A stretch of 64,000 bases of DNA from Klebsiella sp. BIGb0407 (GTDB taxonomy: Bacteria > Pseudomonadota > Gammaproteobacteria > Enterobacterales > Enterobacteriaceae): positions 122,667 to 186,666 of the forward strand of contig NZ_JANUEQ010000010.1 of NCBI RefSeq assembly GCF_024807845.1, given 5' to 3'. Of this stretch, positions 16,691-28,158 are shown one piece after another. The position numbers and the translations under genes were made by a program. Position 1 is the first letter of the stretch; the number at the start of each line of letters is the position of its first letter. The notes beneath the pieces were generated by a model. The model did no database searches. It was not told the DNA's origin and worked only from the letters and a program-made list of their open reading frames with translations.

Positions 16691-17683
16691 TTATTCCCTG
16701 AATAATGCCTCGATACTCAATCCCTGTGATTGCAATATTTCACGTAAACGACGTAAGCCTTCAACTTGGATCTGGCGAACACGTTCACGCGTTAAGTCAA
16801 TTTCACGACCCACATCTTCAAGCGTTGCTGCTTCATAACCTAACAAACCGAAACGACGCGCCAATACTTCACGCTGTTTGGCATTCAGCTCAAACAACCA
16901 CTTCACGATGCTTTCTTTCATATCATCGCTTTGTGTTGCCTCTTCTGGTCCGTTATCTCTTTCATCTGCCAGAATATCCAGCAAACCCTTCTCAGAATCC
17001 CCACCCAGTGGAGTGTCAATCGAAGTGATACGTTCATTAAGGCGAAGCATTCGACTTACGTCATCAACTGGTCTGTCAAGCTGCAGTGCTATCTCTTCCG
17101 CACTCGCTTCATGATCAAGCTTGTGAGAAAGTTCACGTGCAGTACGTAAATAGACATTCAGTTCTTTAACTATATGAATCGGCAAACGTATTGTGCGGGT
17201 TTGATTCATAATTGCCCGTTCAATCGTCTGACGAATCCACCAGGTCGCATAAGTTGAAAAACGGAATCCTCTTTCCGGATCAAATTTTTCAACAGCGCGA
17301 ATCAAACCAAGATTCCCTTCTTCAATCAGATCCAGCAGTGCCAGACCACGATTGCTGTAACGACGAGAGATCTTTACCACCAAACGCAGATTACTTTCGA
17401 TCATTCTCCGGCGTGACGCAACATCACCACGCAAAGAACGACGAGCAAAGTAAACTTCTTCTTCTGCTGTTAATAACGGCGAGTAACCGATTTCCCCAAG
17501 ATAAAGCTGAGTGGCATCCAGCACACGCTGGGTTGCCCCTTGCGACAATAGTTCGTCATCCGAAATATCGCCGTCACTGGAGTCCTCGTCTACAAGGGCT
17601 TTTTCATCAAAAACCTCAATGCTATTTTCATCATATTCCGCGTCTTCGTTTAACTCGTGAACTTTCAGCGTACTCTGACTCAT
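16691..17683 (-). CDS. rpoS: RNA polymerase sigma factor RpoS
   Basis: 330 residues, as in E. coli. It has region 1.2 '[16 protein letters not shown]', region 2 '[16 protein letters not shown]', region 3 '[14 protein letters not shown]' and region 4 '[19 protein letters not shown]'. It directs stationary-phase and general stress transcription. GGAG precedes the ATG at good spacing. It follows nlpD by 55 bp; the main rpoS promoter in enterobacteria lies inside nlpD, giving a long leader used by regulatory RNAs. Confidence 0.98.
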   Translation of the reverse strand: MSQSTLKVHELNEDAEYDENSIEVFDEKALVDEDSSDGDISDDELLSQGATQRVLDATQLYLGEIGYSPLLTAEEEVYFARRSLRGDVASRRRMIESNLRLVVKISRRYSNRGLALLDLIEEGNLGLIRAVEKFDPERGFRFSTYATWWIRQTIERAIMNQTRTIRLPIHIVKELNVYLRTARELSHKLDHEASAEEIALQLDRPVDDVSRMLRLNERITSIDTPLGGDSEKGLLDILADERDNGPEEATQSDDMKESIVKWLFELNAKQREVLARRFGLLGYEAATLEDVGREIDLTRERVRQIQVEGLRRLREILQSQGLSIEALFRE

Positions 17684-17738
17684 AAGGTGGCTCCTACCCG
17701 TGATCCCTAAGCAAAAACAAAAATGGATGTTTTGCGAT

Positions 17739-18860
17739 TCATCGCTGCGGCAAATAACGCAGCGGGTTTACGGATTTTCCCTTGTAACGAATTTCAAAAT
17801 GTAAACGTGTCGAACTGGTACCGGTGCTACCCATGGTAGCTATTTTCTGCCCCGCCTTGATGTCCTCTTGTTCCCGGACCAGCATTTTATCATTATGGGC
17901 GTAGGCACTCAGGTAATCATCATTGTGTTTTATGATAATTAGATTACCGTAACCGCGTAGCGCATTACCGGCATATACCACGCGCCCTGGGGCGGTCGCG
18001 ACAATGGCCTGTCCTTTACTACCTGCAATATCAATCCCTTTGTTACCGCCTTCGGTAGCAGCAAAAGTTTCGATAGTTTTACCGTCAGTAGGCCAGCGCC
18101 ACGAAGAAATTGCGGCACTATTGGAAGTACTGCTGACGGTCGGTTCGGAGTTGTTAACCACTGGCGCAGTAACCGGTGCAGTAACCGGACGGAGCATAGA
18201 TCCATTACTTGGCGACAAGGTGTTAACTTTATTTTCACCTGAATTCTCAGAATACGTAATAGTTGGTCCGGACGCAACCACCGCGCTGCTATTTTGCGCA
18301 GTAGGTTTAATCGCCCCTTGATCACGTGTATCCGCGGCAGTAATCGCATTACCACCGGTAATAGGAACACCTGATGCATTAACAACCTGTAATGTTTGTC
18401 CTACTTCAAGATTATAAGGCGCTGAGACGTTGTTGCGTTGTGCCAGATCACGGAAATCGTTCCCAGTAATCCAGGCGATATAAAAAAGGGTATCGCCACG
18501 CTTGACGGTATAGCTATTTCCACCTGTATAACTTCCTTTCGGGATGTTGCCATACTGACGGTTATAAACGATACGGCCATTCTGCGTTTGCACAGGAACT
18601 GATGCCGCGCTTTGTACTGGCTGGCTTTGTATCACAGGCTGCTGTACGTTCTGTATCTGAGGCTGTGGCACTGATGAGGACATTGTGGGTGGTTTGGTGA
18701 CCAGCAAACTCCCGCCAGAGGAACCTGCGCGATGATTATTATCGCCAACGGAACTGATCGGCGCTTGCGTGTTATTACTCGTACAACCCACTAGCCACAG
18801 GCTTCCAAGTGTTAACATCGCCACCCGGCGTAAAGAAAAAGTTGGGCTTCCCGCGCTCAT
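17739..18860 (-). CDS. nlpD: murein hydrolase activator NlpD
   Basis: 373 residues. The lipoprotein signal ends in the lipobox LVGC (Cys26). A Ser/Gln/Pro-rich linker follows, then a LysM domain ('[18 protein letters not shown]', about 116-160), a second low-complexity linker, and a C-terminal LytM/M23 domain. The LytM domain has lost the usual metal-binding His residues ('[11 protein letters not shown]' where an active enzyme has HxGxD), as expected for NlpD, which activates amidase AmiC at the septum and does not itself cut murein. It precedes rpoS. Confidence 0.95.
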   Translation of the reverse strand: MSAGSPTFSLRRVAMLTLGSLWLVGCTSNNTQAPISSVGDNNHRAGSSGGSLLVTKPPTMSSSVPQPQIQNVQQPVIQSQPVQSAASVPVQTQNGRIVYNRQYGNIPKGSYTGGNSYTVKRGDTLFYIAWITGNDFRDLAQRNNVSAPYNLEVGQTLQVVNASGVPITGGNAITAADTRDQGAIKPTAQNSSAVVASGPTITYSENSGENKVNTLSPSNGSMLRPVTAPVTAPVVNNSEPTVSSTSNSAAISSWRWPTDGKTIETFAATEGGNKGIDIAGSKGQAIVATAPGRVVYAGNALRGYGNLIIIKHNDDYLSAYAHNDKMLVREQEDIKAGQKIATMGSTGTSSTRLHFEIRYKGKSVNPLRYLPQR

Positions 18861-19073
18861 GTATCCCCCGAAATAAAAACAATGACATATACCCGACCAG
18901 TTTCAGTTGCCTGATGGAACCTGCGAACTAAAACACGACTTCTAAGCTCTACACCAGCAATCAACGTGAAGGATGCCGGGTATATATGTATAAAAGCACT
19001 ATACAAAAGCAGAGGAAAAACATGCCAGTTTTTCTTGATTAAACCTGACAGGTTTCAACTGCTGATGCCAAAT

Positions 19074-19700
19074 TTATGACAGTTCACCACGAATTAAGGG
19101 TACAAAACGCACCGCTTCGATGGTGTCAGCTAAAAATTCTTCTCCGTGACGACGGATACGTTTTAATACCTGTTGCTCATCTCCAACCGGTAACACCATG
19201 ATACCGCCATCAGCAAGCTGCCCGAGTAAGGCAACCGGAATCTCTGATGGTGCGGCGGTGACGATAATGGCATCAAAAGGGGCTTTCGCCTGCCAGCCTT
19301 GCCAGCCATCACCATGCCGGGTAGAAATATTATGTAAATCAAGCTGTTTTAAACGACGTCGTGCCTGCCATTGTAGACTTTTTATTCGCTCAACAGAACA
19401 AACATGCTCGACTAAATTTGCCAGAATAGCGGTTTGATAACCTGAACCGGTGCCAATCTCCAGTACTCTTGACTGTGGTGTCAGCGCCAGTAACTCGGTC
19501 ATCCGTGCCACCATATAGGGTTGCGAGATAGTCTGTCCAGAACCAATAGGTAACGCGGTGTTTTCCCAGACTTTATGCTCAAAGGCTTCATCCACAAACT
19601 TCTCACGCGGAACCTGGGCCAACGCGCTAAGCACCTGCTCACTTTTAATGCCCTGGGCACGTAGATTATCAAGGAGTGTTTGTACGCGACGACTTACCAT
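19074..19700 (-). CDS. pcm: protein-L-isoaspartate O-methyltransferase
   Basis: 208 residues with the PCMT pattern: '[18 protein letters not shown]' at the substrate loop and the SAM motif '[18 protein letters not shown]'. It methylates isoaspartyl residues in damaged proteins, starting their repair. It overlaps the end of surE by 7 nt, so the two are translationally coupled, as in E. coli. The 213 bp between its end and nlpD contains nlpD promoter DNA. Confidence 0.97.
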   Translation of the reverse strand: MVSRRVQTLLDNLRAQGIKSEQVLSALAQVPREKFVDEAFEHKVWENTALPIGSGQTISQPYMVARMTELLALTPQSRVLEIGTGSGYQTAILANLVEHVCSVERIKSLQWQARRRLKQLDLHNISTRHGDGWQGWQAKAPFDAIIVTAAPSEIPVALLGQLADGGIMVLPVGDEQQVLKRIRRHGEEFLADTIEAVRFVPLIRGELS

Positions 19701-20455
19701 TGGGTTTCTACTCCGGCTTTGGCCAGCCAGGAAGTGACCACCTCATGCGCACGATGTGCGGTCAAGTCGACATGCAGCGGTGTCACCGAAACATAGCCGT
19801 CATCTATCGCGGCAAAATCGGTATCAGGCGCAGCATCAAGTTGATTTCCGGGAGGGCCAATCCAGTAAACCGTATGTCCGCGAGGATCCTGCTGAGCAAT
19901 AACTTGATCTGCCGGATGACGGCTACCACAGCGAGTAACGCGAATGCCTTTGATTTGATCGAGCGGTAGGTCCGGAACATTGATATTCAAAATGCGACCA
20001 GTACGCAGCGGTTCACGAACCAGAGCGCGTAACAGGAAGCAAGTTACCGCCGCAGCAGTTTCATAGTGCTGATGTCCGTTTAGCGATACCGCCAGAGCCG
20101 GGAATCCGAGATGGCGCCCTTCCATAGCAGCGGCAACGGTCCCGGAATAGATAACATCATCGCCGAGATTAGGGCCTGCGTTAATCCCGGAGACAACAAT
20201 ATCTGGCCCGGGGCGCATCAGAGCATTAACCCCGAGATAGACACAGTCTGTTGGCGTTCCCATCTGAACCGATATATCACCATTAGACAGTGTCGTCGCC
20301 CGTAACGGCGATTCGAGCGTGAGTGAGTTCGACGCCCCGCTCCGGTTTCGGTCTGGAGCAACAACCTGTACTTCAGCAAATTCACGTAATGCGCTAGCTA
20401 AAATCTGAATACCTGGCGCATACACACCATCATCGTTACTCAGCAAAATTCTCAT
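19694..20455 (-). CDS. surE: 5'/3'-nucleotidase SurE
   Basis: 253 residues. The start '[16 protein letters not shown]' carries the metal-binding Asp pair, followed by '[14 protein letters not shown]' and '[19 protein letters not shown]', the other active-site loops. SurE dephosphorylates nucleoside monophosphates and short polyphosphates and helps stationary-phase survival along with pcm and rpoS. In E. coli its start overlaps truD; here 264 bp separate them. Confidence 0.97.
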   Translation of the reverse strand: MRILLSNDDGVYAPGIQILASALREFAEVQVVAPDRNRSGASNSLTLESPLRATTLSNGDISVQMGTPTDCVYLGVNALMRPGPDIVVSGINAGPNLGDDVIYSGTVAAAMEGRHLGFPALAVSLNGHQHYETAAAVTCFLLRALVREPLRTGRILNINVPDLPLDQIKGIRVTRCGSRHPADQVIAQQDPRGHTVYWIGPPGNQLDAAPDTDFAAIDDGYVSVTPLHVDLTAHRAHEVVTSWLAKAGVETQW

Positions 20456-20502
20456 CGAGACAACATCCCATTATTCTTTTAATTAAAAACCGTATGAGAG
20501 CT

Positions 20503-20676
20503 CTAATTATTGTCCGGTTTAATGGTTACACATTCTAAACCAACAGCATCGGATGCACCACCGCCAGCGCAGGAAGGATCAGGACATGAGATGTACATCT
20601 TGAGGAAAACCAGAGCCAGTGCATCACGCTTGCGGATAATGCCCTGAGAAAAGGCGCTTATCCGCATATTTGTCAT
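20503..20676 (-). CDS. possible small protein between truD and surE
   Basis: A frame of 57 codons (ATG at 20676; it stays open upstream into truD) encodes a Cys-Pro-Asp-Pro-Ser-Cys motif and a glycine-rich stretch. No Shine-Dalgarno is apparent and I do not recognise a family. It fills a gap absent in the E. coli arrangement. It could equally be a chance frame in a decayed spacer. Confidence 0.25.
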   Translation of the reverse strand: MTNMRISAFSQGIIRKRDALALVFLKMYISCPDPSCAGGGASDAVGLECVTIKPDNN

Positions 20677-20719
20677 CAAAGGTCTGATACCGTTAATCTT
20701 TCGGCAGGCAGGATAGTCA

Positions 20720-21766
20720 TTACTCAGAAATATTAATCTCTTCACCGCCGGTGTTAATTAGTTCGCGTACGACACTCGTGGCAAAGCTCCCCGCAGGTAA
20801 CCAGAATTTCAGTTCAACGGTAGTATCATCCTGCCAGTGCCACTGAAGTTCCTGGGGTTTAACCAGAATGGCACGACGTGCAGCTTCAACGCGCTCACGC
20901 TTTAGCAGGCCTAACAGAACCTCTTCTTCGGCTACACAAGCTTGTTCAAAAGCCAGAGCTGTGCCCTGAGTACCCCATTCACCATCACCGGGTAACGAGG
21001 CCGTGATTAATAACTCACCGTTATCAACACGCGCTTGTAACACATTTTGTTCTTCAGCCGTCGCCACAAACCAGCTACCGCGGCCAGCGAGCTGCAACGC
21101 ATCCCCTTCAATAATCTGATTAACCTCTTTTTCTGCCAGTCTGGTGCTGACAATATGGTTAAACAGAGCACTTCTCGTCGCAGATAACCAAAAACTACGT
21201 TTCGTTCTGTCACGCAGAGGCGCATCGCTTTGTGCCCAGCGCAATGCTTGCTGTAAGTTATTGCCATTGATACCGAAACGCTGAGAACCAAAATAGTTCG
21301 GCACGCCCACTTTCGCGATTGCTTGCAAACGTATTTCAGCATCATAGCTATCACTGATATTGCGCAAAACCAGACTAAAAGCGTTCCCCTTTAATGCCCC
21401 GAGCCGTAATTTACGACGATGGCGGGCATATTCCAGAACCTCACAGTCCTCAAGCTTAAAGGTGCTCATATCTGGCATCTCTTTGCCAGGTAAGCGGACG
21501 CAGAACCATTGCTCAGTGACCGCATGCCGGTCTTTCTGACCCGCGAAACTCACCTCACGGGCATGCACTTTAAGAAACTTAGCCAGAGCATCAGCCACAA
21601 AACGCGTATTGCAGCCTTTTTTACGTATTCTCAGCAGCAAATGTTCGCCATCACCATCGGGACCAAAACCTAAATCTTCGGTCACCAGGAAATCTTCCGG
21701 ACTGGCTTTAATCACTCCGCTACCGGATGGCTTGCCGTGCAACCAGGTCAGATTTTGCATATCCAT
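20720..21766 (-). CDS. truD: tRNA pseudouridine(13) synthase TruD
   Basis: 348 residues from the ATG at 21766, which overlaps the ispF stop by one base (TAATG). Starting there aligns with the E. coli N-terminus ('..NLTWLHGKP'); a longer frame to 21805 is less likely. The catalytic Asp lies in '[15 protein letters not shown]' and the TRUD insert domain follows. The enzyme makes pseudouridine 13 in tRNA-Glu. It belongs to the ftsB-ispD-ispF-truD-surE-pcm transcription unit. Confidence 0.97.
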   Translation of the reverse strand: MDMQNLTWLHGKPSGSGVIKASPEDFLVTEDLGFGPDGDGEHLLLRIRKKGCNTRFVADALAKFLKVHAREVSFAGQKDRHAVTEQWFCVRLPGKEMPDMSTFKLEDCEVLEYARHRRKLRLGALKGNAFSLVLRNISDSYDAEIRLQAIAKVGVPNYFGSQRFGINGNNLQQALRWAQSDAPLRDRTKRSFWLSATRSALFNHIVSTRLAEKEVNQIIEGDALQLAGRGSWFVATAEEQNVLQARVDNGELLITASLPGDGEWGTQGTALAFEQACVAEEEVLLGLLKRERVEAARRAILVKPQELQWHWQDDTTVELKFWLPAGSFATSVVRELINTGGEEINISE

Positions 21767-22245
21767 TACTGGGGAGCCTTCTGTAATAACGCCACGGCAG
21801 CACAAGCAATGCCTTCGCCTCGGCCGGTAAAGCCCAGTTTTTCACTGGTCGTTGCCTTCACGTTCACATCGTCCATATGACAACCCAGGTCTTCGGCAAT
21901 AAAGACGCGCATCTGTGGGATATGCGGTGCCATTTTAGGTGCCTGAGCAATAATGGTGATATCAACGTTACCCAGGGTATAACCACGCGCCTGAATACGG
22001 CGCCAGGCTTCGCGCAGTAACTCACGGCTATCCGCTCCTTTGTAAGCCGCATCGGTATCAGGGAATAATTTACCGATATCACCTAAAGCAGCAGCCCCAA
22101 GCAAGGCGTCGGTAAGCGCATGCAAAGCAACATCGCCATCTGAATGGGCAATCAGCCCTTTTTCAAACGGGATACGAACCCCACCAATCACAATGGGACC
22201 TTCGCCGCCAAAAGCATGAACGTCAAAACCATGTCCGATACGCAT
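21766..22245 (-). CDS. ispF: 2-C-methyl-D-erythritol 2,4-cyclodiphosphate synthase
   Basis: 159 residues, the normal length. The metal ligands are seen in '[10 protein letters not shown]' (Asp8, His10) and the second His in '[17 protein letters not shown]'. It forms the cyclic diphosphate intermediate of the non-mevalonate isoprenoid pathway. It shares one base with the upstream ispD stop, so translation is coupled. Confidence 0.98.
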   Translation of the reverse strand: MRIGHGFDVHAFGGEGPIVIGGVRIPFEKGLIAHSDGDVALHALTDALLGAAALGDIGKLFPDTDAAYKGADSRELLREAWRRIQARGYTLGNVDITIIAQAPKMAPHIPQMRVFIAEDLGCHMDDVNVKATTSEKLGFTGRGEGIACAAVALLQKAPQ

Positions 22246-22955
22246 TACAGATTCTCCGTTTGGGTTAACCGCGTAAGATAAAATTCCGCCAGCGCCAGGT
22301 CTTCAGGACGAGTTACTTTAATATTGTCGGCACGGGCACTGATTAATTGAGGATGAAAGCTGCAATATTCCAGCGCTGAAGCTTCATCAGTGATAGTGGC
22401 ACCTTCATTCAGCGCACGTAGCAGGCAGCTGCGCAACAGCTCCAGTGGGAACAGCTGCGGGGTCAGAGCGTGCCACAGGGCTTCTCGTTCCACGGTATGA
22501 GCGATAAGCAAGGCACCAGGCTCGCCACGTTTCATGGTGTCACGTACAGGCGCTGCCAGAATACCGCCAACTTTACTGGTAGCAGTAATAGCCAGTAAAC
22601 GCTCCAGGTCATCCTGATGTAAGCAGGGACGTGCGGCATCATGTACCAGTACCCATTTCTCGTCACCCGTCACTTGTAAACCAGCCAGCACCGAATCAGC
22701 GCGCGTCTGGCCCCCGGTTACGACAGTAACGCGTGGATTAACAGCAAGAGGTAACGATGAAAAGAATTGATCGTCCGGGCTGATAGCGATGATGACCTGG
22801 CCAATACGTGGATGCGCCAGCAAACCCGCAACAGAGTGCTCAAGAATCGTCTGGCTACCAATTTTTAGATACTGCTTAGGACATTCCGCTTGCATACGGC
22901 TGCCAATACCTGCAGCCGGAACCACGGCAATAATATCCTGAGAGGAGTTGCGCAT
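22245..22955 (-). CDS. ispD: 2-C-methyl-D-erythritol 4-phosphate cytidylyltransferase
   Basis: 236 residues from the ATG at 22955, which has AAGG just upstream and matches the E. coli length. A longer frame to 23003 would overlap ftsB. The CTP-binding loop is '[19 protein letters not shown]'; '[16 protein letters not shown]' and '[17 protein letters not shown]' are conserved substrate and C-terminal motifs. It makes CDP-methylerythritol in the MEP pathway. Confidence 0.97.
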   Translation of the reverse strand: MRNSSQDIIAVVPAAGIGSRMQAECPKQYLKIGSQTILEHSVAGLLAHPRIGQVIIAISPDDQFFSSLPLAVNPRVTVVTGGQTRADSVLAGLQVTGDEKWVLVHDAARPCLHQDDLERLLAITATSKVGGILAAPVRDTMKRGEPGALLIAHTVEREALWHALTPQLFPLELLRSCLLRALNEGATITDEASALEYCSFHPQLISARADNIKVTRPEDLALAEFYLTRLTQTENL

Positions 22956-22974
22956 GCCTTTCACTTGTAGAGAA

Positions 22975-23295
22975 TTATCGATTATTTTGCCCGGCACCTG
23001 CATTATTCAAGGCGCGCTTAGAGGCATCCGGAACCAGACGGTAGAAATTTTCACCGGGTTTAATCATGCTTAATTCGTTGCGAGCACGTTCTTCAATCGC
23101 TTCCTGCCCGCCGTTAAGATCGTCAATTTCAGCAAACAGCTGATCGTTACGCGATTTTAACTTGGCATTAGTCGCCTGTTGCACCGTGACATCTTCACTG
23201 ATCCGGGTGTAATCGTTGATACCGTTTTTCCCAAACCACAGTGAATACTGGAACCAAGCCAGCAGACACAGCAACAGTAGCGTTAATTTACCCAT
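22975..23295 (-). CDS. ftsB: cell division protein FtsB
   Basis: 106 residues from the ATG at 23295; an upstream frame adds 8 non-conserved residues. One transmembrane helix near the N-terminus ('[18 protein letters not shown]') is followed by the coiled coil ('[20 protein letters not shown]'). FtsB bridges FtsL and FtsQ in the divisome. It leads the ispD-ispF-truD operon. Confidence 0.96.
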   Translation of the reverse strand: MGKLTLLLLCLLAWFQYSLWFGKNGINDYTRISEDVTVQQATNAKLKSRNDQLFAEIDDLNGGQEAIEERARNELSMIKPGENFYRLVPDASKRALNNAGAGQNNR

Positions 23296-23467
23296 CCAGC
23301 CCCCTGAAAAACGGCACAATCATCCCACAACTCTTTTGTTGACTCCACTAGGGGAACAAGGGTACCCACTATATTGCGGTGAAATTTATCACAGAACGCG
23401 AAGTGATGCGCGTTTGCAGCGCATTTCGCTGATAATAGTAGACGAGGACGAGGTTTTTATGAACTGG

Positions 23468-23791
23468 TCAGTTTAATAACCAAAATAACAAGACACCAAA
23501 CATCAACCCAACCAGCACTAAGGTTGTCAGAGCACTGAACACCAGTTTAGCGCCGGACAAAGAATACATGGCAACACCGATGACCACCGATAATGGCATC
23601 AGTGCGAGGAAGAATGGCCAAGTGTAAAGAAAGAAAAACAGAGTATTCAGGCCATACAACAAAAATGGAATACCAAGAGCCAGTAACCACGACAAAAAGC
23701 CAATAAAGGCTCCGGGTACTGACCAGGCTTTCTCTTCAGGCGTAGGCCTTGAATCAGCCAGAGAAATATAATAATTCGAGCTGTTGCGCAT
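23468..23791 (-). CDS. ygbE: YgbE family inner membrane protein (DUF3561)
   Basis: 107 residues with three hydrophobic helices (about residues 27-47, 52-70 and 82-104), including 'FFFLYTWPFFLALMPLSVVI', typical of YgbE. Function unknown. It sits between ftsB and cysC as in E. coli, with about 50 bp to cysC. Confidence 0.9.
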   Translation of the reverse strand: MRNSSNYYISLADSRPTPEEKAWSVPGAFIGFLSWLLALGIPFLLYGLNTLFFFLYTWPFFLALMPLSVVIGVAMYSLSGAKLVFSALTTLVLVGLMFGVLLFWLLN

Positions 23792-23841
23792 AGCGTATTC
23801 GTAACTCTGATGTCTGGGGGCATTATACCCCCAGATAGGAT

Positions 23842-24447
23842 TCAGAGATTGATAATATCCTTACCACGTAACAGATCTAATATTTGAGTCACTAAATTTG
23901 TTACTAATTGTTCACCCGCAAGATGCAACTCAGGATTTTCAGGAGCTTCATAAGCAGAATCAATGCCAGTAAAATTGGTTAATTCTCCGGCTCTTGCCTT
24001 CTTATAAAGACCTTTTGGATCCCGTGATTCACAAATTTCCAATGGCGTATCGATAAATATTTCGTAAAAATCTGAGTCACCAATTAACTCACGAACGAGC
24101 TGGCGTTCAGCCTGGTAGGGTGAAATAAAGGCGGTTAATACCACGAGTCCGGCATCCACCATTAGCTTAGCGACTTCACCCACCCGACGGATATTCTCTT
24201 TACGGTCATTCTCACTAAAGCCTAAGTCGCGACACAAACCGTGGCGAATATTATCGCCATCCAGTAAGTAAGTGCTGATACCACGCGCATGCAATGCCGT
24301 TTCCAGCGCGCCTGCAACGGTCGATTTTCCCGAACCCGAGAGTCCGGTAAACCACAGCACGGCACCACGTTGCTGGTGCAGGGCTTCACGCTGCTCTCGC
24401 GTCACGGCATGGGCGTGCCAGACGACATTATCATCATGGCTTGCCAT
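23842..24447 (-). CDS. cysC: adenylylsulfate kinase CysC
   Basis: 201 residues with the P-loop 'GLSGSGKST', '[15 protein letters not shown]' and the 'FISPYQAER' loop that carries the phosphorylated Ser region. It phosphorylates APS to PAPS in sulfate assimilation. The start overlaps the cysN stop by one base, and it ends the cysDNC operon. Confidence 0.98.
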   Translation of the reverse strand: MASHDDNVVWHAHAVTREQREALHQQRGAVLWFTGLSGSGKSTVAGALETALHARGISTYLLDGDNIRHGLCRDLGFSENDRKENIRRVGEVAKLMVDAGLVVLTAFISPYQAERQLVRELIGDSDFYEIFIDTPLEICESRDPKGLYKKARAGELTNFTGIDSAYEAPENPELHLAGEQLVTNLVTQILDLLRGKDIINL

Positions 24448-25874
24448 TACTTTCCTCCCAGCAAATCGCGCGCACCCCAGTGTGGGAAGTGGTGACGCAC
24501 TAAAGCATTCAGTTCTAGCTCAAAGGCGCTAAATTCTGCGGGTGTCTGCTTAACGCTGTTCAGAGGTTCGCGAACCATACCTGCACCGACTGTGACGTTG
24601 CTCAAACGGTCGATAAAGATAAGTCCACCGGTCACCGGGTTCTGCTGATAAGTATCCAGCACCAAAGGCTCATCAAAGGTCAGACTGACCAGGCCAATGC
24701 CGTTGAGCGGTAAACTGTCCGCCTCCAGATGGGTCAGAGAGTTAATTTCTACCTGATACTCTATAGCATCAACATGGGCACGGGTTTTCTTCCCAGCTAT
24801 CTTGATATCATAGCCCTGACCGGGTTTCAGCGGCTGCTCGGCCATCCATACGACATCAACTTTAGCACTTTGCACCGGCTCAAGTTTTTGTCCGGCATCA
24901 ACCAGTAAATCTCCACGGCTGATATCTATTTCATCTTTCAGTACCAGAGTAATCGCTTCGCCAGCGATTGCGTTCTCAAGTTTGCCATCAAAGGTGACAA
25001 TCTCAGCAATAGATGACTCCACCCCTGAAGGTAAAACCTTCACTCGCTGACCGACATACACTGTTCCGGATGCCAGAGTACCCGCATAGCCGCGAAAATC
25101 GAGGTTCGGGCGGTTAACATACTGAACCGGGAAGCGCATAGGTTGTTGGTCAACATCCCGCGCTATATCTACTGTTTCCAGTACGCTTAGTAACGTTGGA
25201 CCGCTATACCAAGGCATCGTGGTACTTGGGCTGGCAACATTATCCCCTTCGAGGGCCGAAAGTGGCACAAAGCGAATATCCAGGTCTGAAGGCAGCTGTT
25301 GAGCAAAGTTCAGATAATCCTGTTTAATCTCTTCAAATCTGGACTCTTTAAAATCAACTAAGTCCATTTTATTCACCGCGACAACCAGATGCTTAATACC
25401 CAATAAAGTGGTAATAAAGCTGTGACGGCGGGTCTGATCCAGTACACCTCTTCTGGCATCAATCAGTAAGATTGCCAGTTCGCAGGTCGAGGCTCCCGTC
25501 GCCATATTACGGGTATACTGCTCATGCCCTGGCGTATCCGCGATAATAAACTTACGCTTTTCAGTGGAAAAATAGCGGTAGGCAACGTCAATAGTAATAC
25601 CCTGCTCGCGTTCAGCCTGTAAGCCATCCACCAGCAAAGCCAGATCCAGTTTCTCACCTTGCGTCCCGTGACGTTTACTGTCGGTATGCAGGGAAGAGAG
25701 CTGATCTTCATAAATCTGCCGGGTATCGTGCAGCAGACGCCCAATCAGGGTACTTTTACCATCATCAACACTGCCGCAAGTCAGAAAACGCAGCAGGCTT
25801 TTATGTTGTTGAGCGTGCAGATAAGACTCTACACCGCCTTCGTCAGCAATTTGTTGTGCAATAGTCGTGTTCAT
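24447..25874 (-). CDS. cysN: sulfate adenylyltransferase subunit 1 (GTPase)
   Basis: 475 residues. GTPase motifs are G1 '[15 protein letters not shown]', G3 '[11 protein letters not shown]' and G4 'NKMDL', followed by EF-Tu-like beta-barrel domains. GTP hydrolysis by CysN drives APS formation by CysD. It lies 11 bp after cysD and overlaps cysC. Confidence 0.98.
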   Translation of the reverse strand: MNTTIAQQIADEGGVESYLHAQQHKSLLRFLTCGSVDDGKSTLIGRLLHDTRQIYEDQLSSLHTDSKRHGTQGEKLDLALLVDGLQAEREQGITIDVAYRYFSTEKRKFIIADTPGHEQYTRNMATGASTCELAILLIDARRGVLDQTRRHSFITTLLGIKHLVVAVNKMDLVDFKESRFEEIKQDYLNFAQQLPSDLDIRFVPLSALEGDNVASPSTTMPWYSGPTLLSVLETVDIARDVDQQPMRFPVQYVNRPNLDFRGYAGTLASGTVYVGQRVKVLPSGVESSIAEIVTFDGKLENAIAGEAITLVLKDEIDISRGDLLVDAGQKLEPVQSAKVDVVWMAEQPLKPGQGYDIKIAGKKTRAHVDAIEYQVEINSLTHLEADSLPLNGIGLVSLTFDEPLVLDTYQQNPVTGGLIFIDRLSNVTVGAGMVREPLNSVKQTPAEFSAFELELNALVRHHFPHWGARDLLGGK

Positions 25875-25885
25875 CTGGCGGTTCC

Positions 25886-26794
25886 TTAGAAATAACCTTG
25901 ACGTTTTTTCAGCTCCATAGAGCCTGCCTGGTCGCGGTCGATAACGCGTCCCTGTCGTTCACTGGTGGTTGAGACCAGCATTTCTTCGATTATCGAAGGC
26001 AGTGTCTGAGCACTGGACTCAACTGCACCGGTCAACGGCCAGCAACCTAAGGTACGGAAACGCACCATACGCTGTTGTATTTCTTCGCCTGGCTGCAACT
26101 CGATACGATCGTCATCCACCATCATCAGCATACCGTCACGTTCGATGATCGGACGAGGTGCAGCAAGGTAAAGTGGAACGATATTGATATTTTCTAAGTA
26201 GATGTACTGCCAGATATCAAGTTCAGTCCAGTTGGACAACGGAAATACGCGGATACTTTCACCTTTGTTGATTTGACCGTTATAGTTATGCCACAACTCA
26301 GGACGCTGGTTTTTAGGATCCCAGCGGTGAAAACGATCGCGGAAAGAGTACATACGCTCTTTCGCACGGGACTTTTCTTCATCACGGCGCGCACCGCCAA
26401 ATGCAGCATCAAAACCATATTTATTCAGGGCCTGTTTTAGCCCCTCGGTTTTCATGATATCCGTATGCTTGGCGCTACCATGTACAAAGGGGTTAATCCC
26501 CATCGCCACGCCTTCCGGGTTTCGATGAACAATCAGCTCACAGCCATACTCTTTGACCGTACGGTCGCGAAATTCATACATTTCACGAAATTTCCAGCCC
26601 GTGTCCACATGCAGTAAAGGGAATGGTAATGTTCCTGGATAGAAGGCTTTGCGTGCCAGGTGCAACATCACTGAGGAATCTTTACCAATGGAGTACATCA
26701 TCACCGGATTAGAAAACTCGGCAGCAACTTCACGAATAATATGGATACTCTCAGCTTCCAATTGTCGCAAGTGAGTAAGTCGATTTTGGTCCAT
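25886..26794 (-). CDS. cysD: sulfate adenylyltransferase subunit 2
   Basis: 302 residues of the PP-loop ATPase family, with the loop '[19 protein letters not shown]' and the '[16 protein letters not shown]' motif. It adenylates sulfate to APS as a complex with CysN. It is the first gene of cysDNC and should be controlled by CysB and cysteine starvation from the 329-bp upstream region. Confidence 0.98.
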   Translation of the reverse strand: MDQNRLTHLRQLEAESIHIIREVAAEFSNPVMMYSIGKDSSVMLHLARKAFYPGTLPFPLLHVDTGWKFREMYEFRDRTVKEYGCELIVHRNPEGVAMGINPFVHGSAKHTDIMKTEGLKQALNKYGFDAAFGGARRDEEKSRAKERMYSFRDRFHRWDPKNQRPELWHNYNGQINKGESIRVFPLSNWTELDIWQYIYLENINIVPLYLAAPRPIIERDGMLMMVDDDRIELQPGEEIQQRMVRFRTLGCWPLTGAVESSAQTLPSIIEEMLVSTTSERQGRVIDRDQAGSMELKKRQGYF

Positions 26795-27123
26795 AACCTT
26801 CCCTTAAGCGAAAAACATTACGGCTGCTCGTTGTCAGCCGTTTGAGATTTAATCTAACAGGACTATAAATCGCGACTTGATCGGTTATGAAATTACTATT
26901 TGGAATGAGTCGTTCCAAAAAGTAATAACGAAATGGCAAAGCTCACAACAAATTGTGCTTAACCACCTAATTTATTCAGGTTTAAACACAATTATCATTG
27001 GCTATCCACTGCCACAGTTTCATACTAGAAGGGGTTAAAAAATATCGCTCTCCGACAGGGTTGGCATCACTTCTCATGACTCCGGGCCGGATAGTAAAGA
27101 ATGAAGATGAATAAGGATCTATC
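26795..27123. promoter_or_regulatory. cysD / iap divergent intergenic region
   Basis: This 329-bp region holds promoters for both genes. A long imperfect palindrome, ATTACT-A-TTTGGAA (26892-26905) and TTCCAAA-A-AGTAAT (26913-26926), lies about 100 bp upstream of cysD, a place where CysB-type LysR regulators bind. A TATAGT on the minus strand near 26869-26874 is a possible -10 element for cysD. CysB binding is inference. Confidence 0.5.
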
Positions 27124-28158
27124 ATGTTCTCCGCTGTACGCCGCCTGCTGCTTTGCCTGATGCTGGGGTTTTATTCTGTTAGCGTTTTTTCTGCTTCCCA
27201 TTCTGTGAAAATCGGTGAGATTGCTGAACAACAAACTCGATATATTGCGAGCCATTTTCCTGGTCGTATGGCAGGAAGCCCGGCTGAGTTACTGACCGCT
27301 GATTATCTGATGCAGCAATTTAAATCCTGGGGATACCAAAGCGATATCCGCCAGTTTACTGCACGCTATCCTTATACTCAGGCTGATGGCCAGCAAAGTG
27401 AGCAAAACATCACGGGTAATAGCGTGATAGCCGTTCACCCGGGAAAAGAACCACAACAAATTATTATCATGGCGCATCTGGATACTTGGATCCCGCTAAG
27501 CGATAAAGACAGAGATAATAATCTTGGCGGCTTATCGTTACAGGGTCTGGATGACAATGCCTCAGGTCTGGGGGTGATGCTGGAGCTGGCACAACGACTG
27601 CGCGATACGCCAACCCGCTATAGTATCCGTTTTATCGCCACCAGTGGTAAGCAGCTCGGCGCTGCCGGAGCCAGTAGCGTGCTGCAAAGGATGAGTCAGG
27701 AGGAGCAAAAAAATACGCTTCTGGTGATTAATCTGGACAGTCTGATCGTCGGGGAAAAGCTCACGTTTATCAGTAGCGCGTCAACCCCGGCAGCAGTGCG
27801 GAAACTGGGCCGCGACAAAGCTATCGCTCTGGCGAATCAGTTTGCTATTCCGGCCGCCATCCAGTCCGATATAATGTCCGCAAAAGAGGGTGATTTTTAT
27901 CGGGAGATAGCGTTATTTGATAGTACTGGTATTCCTGTACTCTCGGTGAGCGCCGGACGGGTGGCAAAAAAACAATATCAGCCGCAGCAACGTGCCCTTA
28001 GCAAGGCTTTTCCTGAAGGCACAGTACACCACCAGGCCGCACGGGATAATATGCAGTATCTGGATAAATGGTTACCCGGAAGAATCAAACAGCGTACCCG
28101 CGATAGCGTAAGGATTATGCTACCGCTGGTAAAAATTTTGGCTAAAGCAGAGAAATAG
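27124..28158 (+). CDS. iap: Iap-like M28 aminopeptidase, catalytic Glu pair absent
   Basis: 344 residues with a signal peptide ending near Ala24. The M28 zinc ligands are seen in 'IMAHLDTW' (His118, Asp120), 'GLDDNASG' (Asp143) and 'INLDS' (Asp205). The usual Glu-Glu of the 'EEGLLGS'-type motif is replaced by Lys176-Gln177 in 'TSGKQLGAAGA' (codons at 27649-27654), so peptidase activity may be lost. E. coli Iap trims the N-terminal Arg of alkaline phosphatase in the periplasm. Its place between cysD and cysH matches E. coli, but without the CRISPR-Cas locus in between. Confidence 0.85.
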   Translation: MFSAVRRLLLCLMLGFYSVSVFSASHSVKIGEIAEQQTRYIASHFPGRMAGSPAELLTADYLMQQFKSWGYQSDIRQFTARYPYTQADGQQSEQNITGNSVIAVHPGKEPQQIIIMAHLDTWIPLSDKDRDNNLGGLSLQGLDDNASGLGVMLELAQRLRDTPTRYSIRFIATSGKQLGAAGASSVLQRMSQEEQKNTLLVINLDSLIVGEKLTFISSASTPAAVRKLGRDKAIALANQFAIPAAIQSDIMSAKEGDFYREIALFDSTGIPVLSVSAGRVAKKQYQPQQRALSKAFPEGTVHHQAARDNMQYLDKWLPGRIKQRTRDSVRIMLPLVKILAKAEK

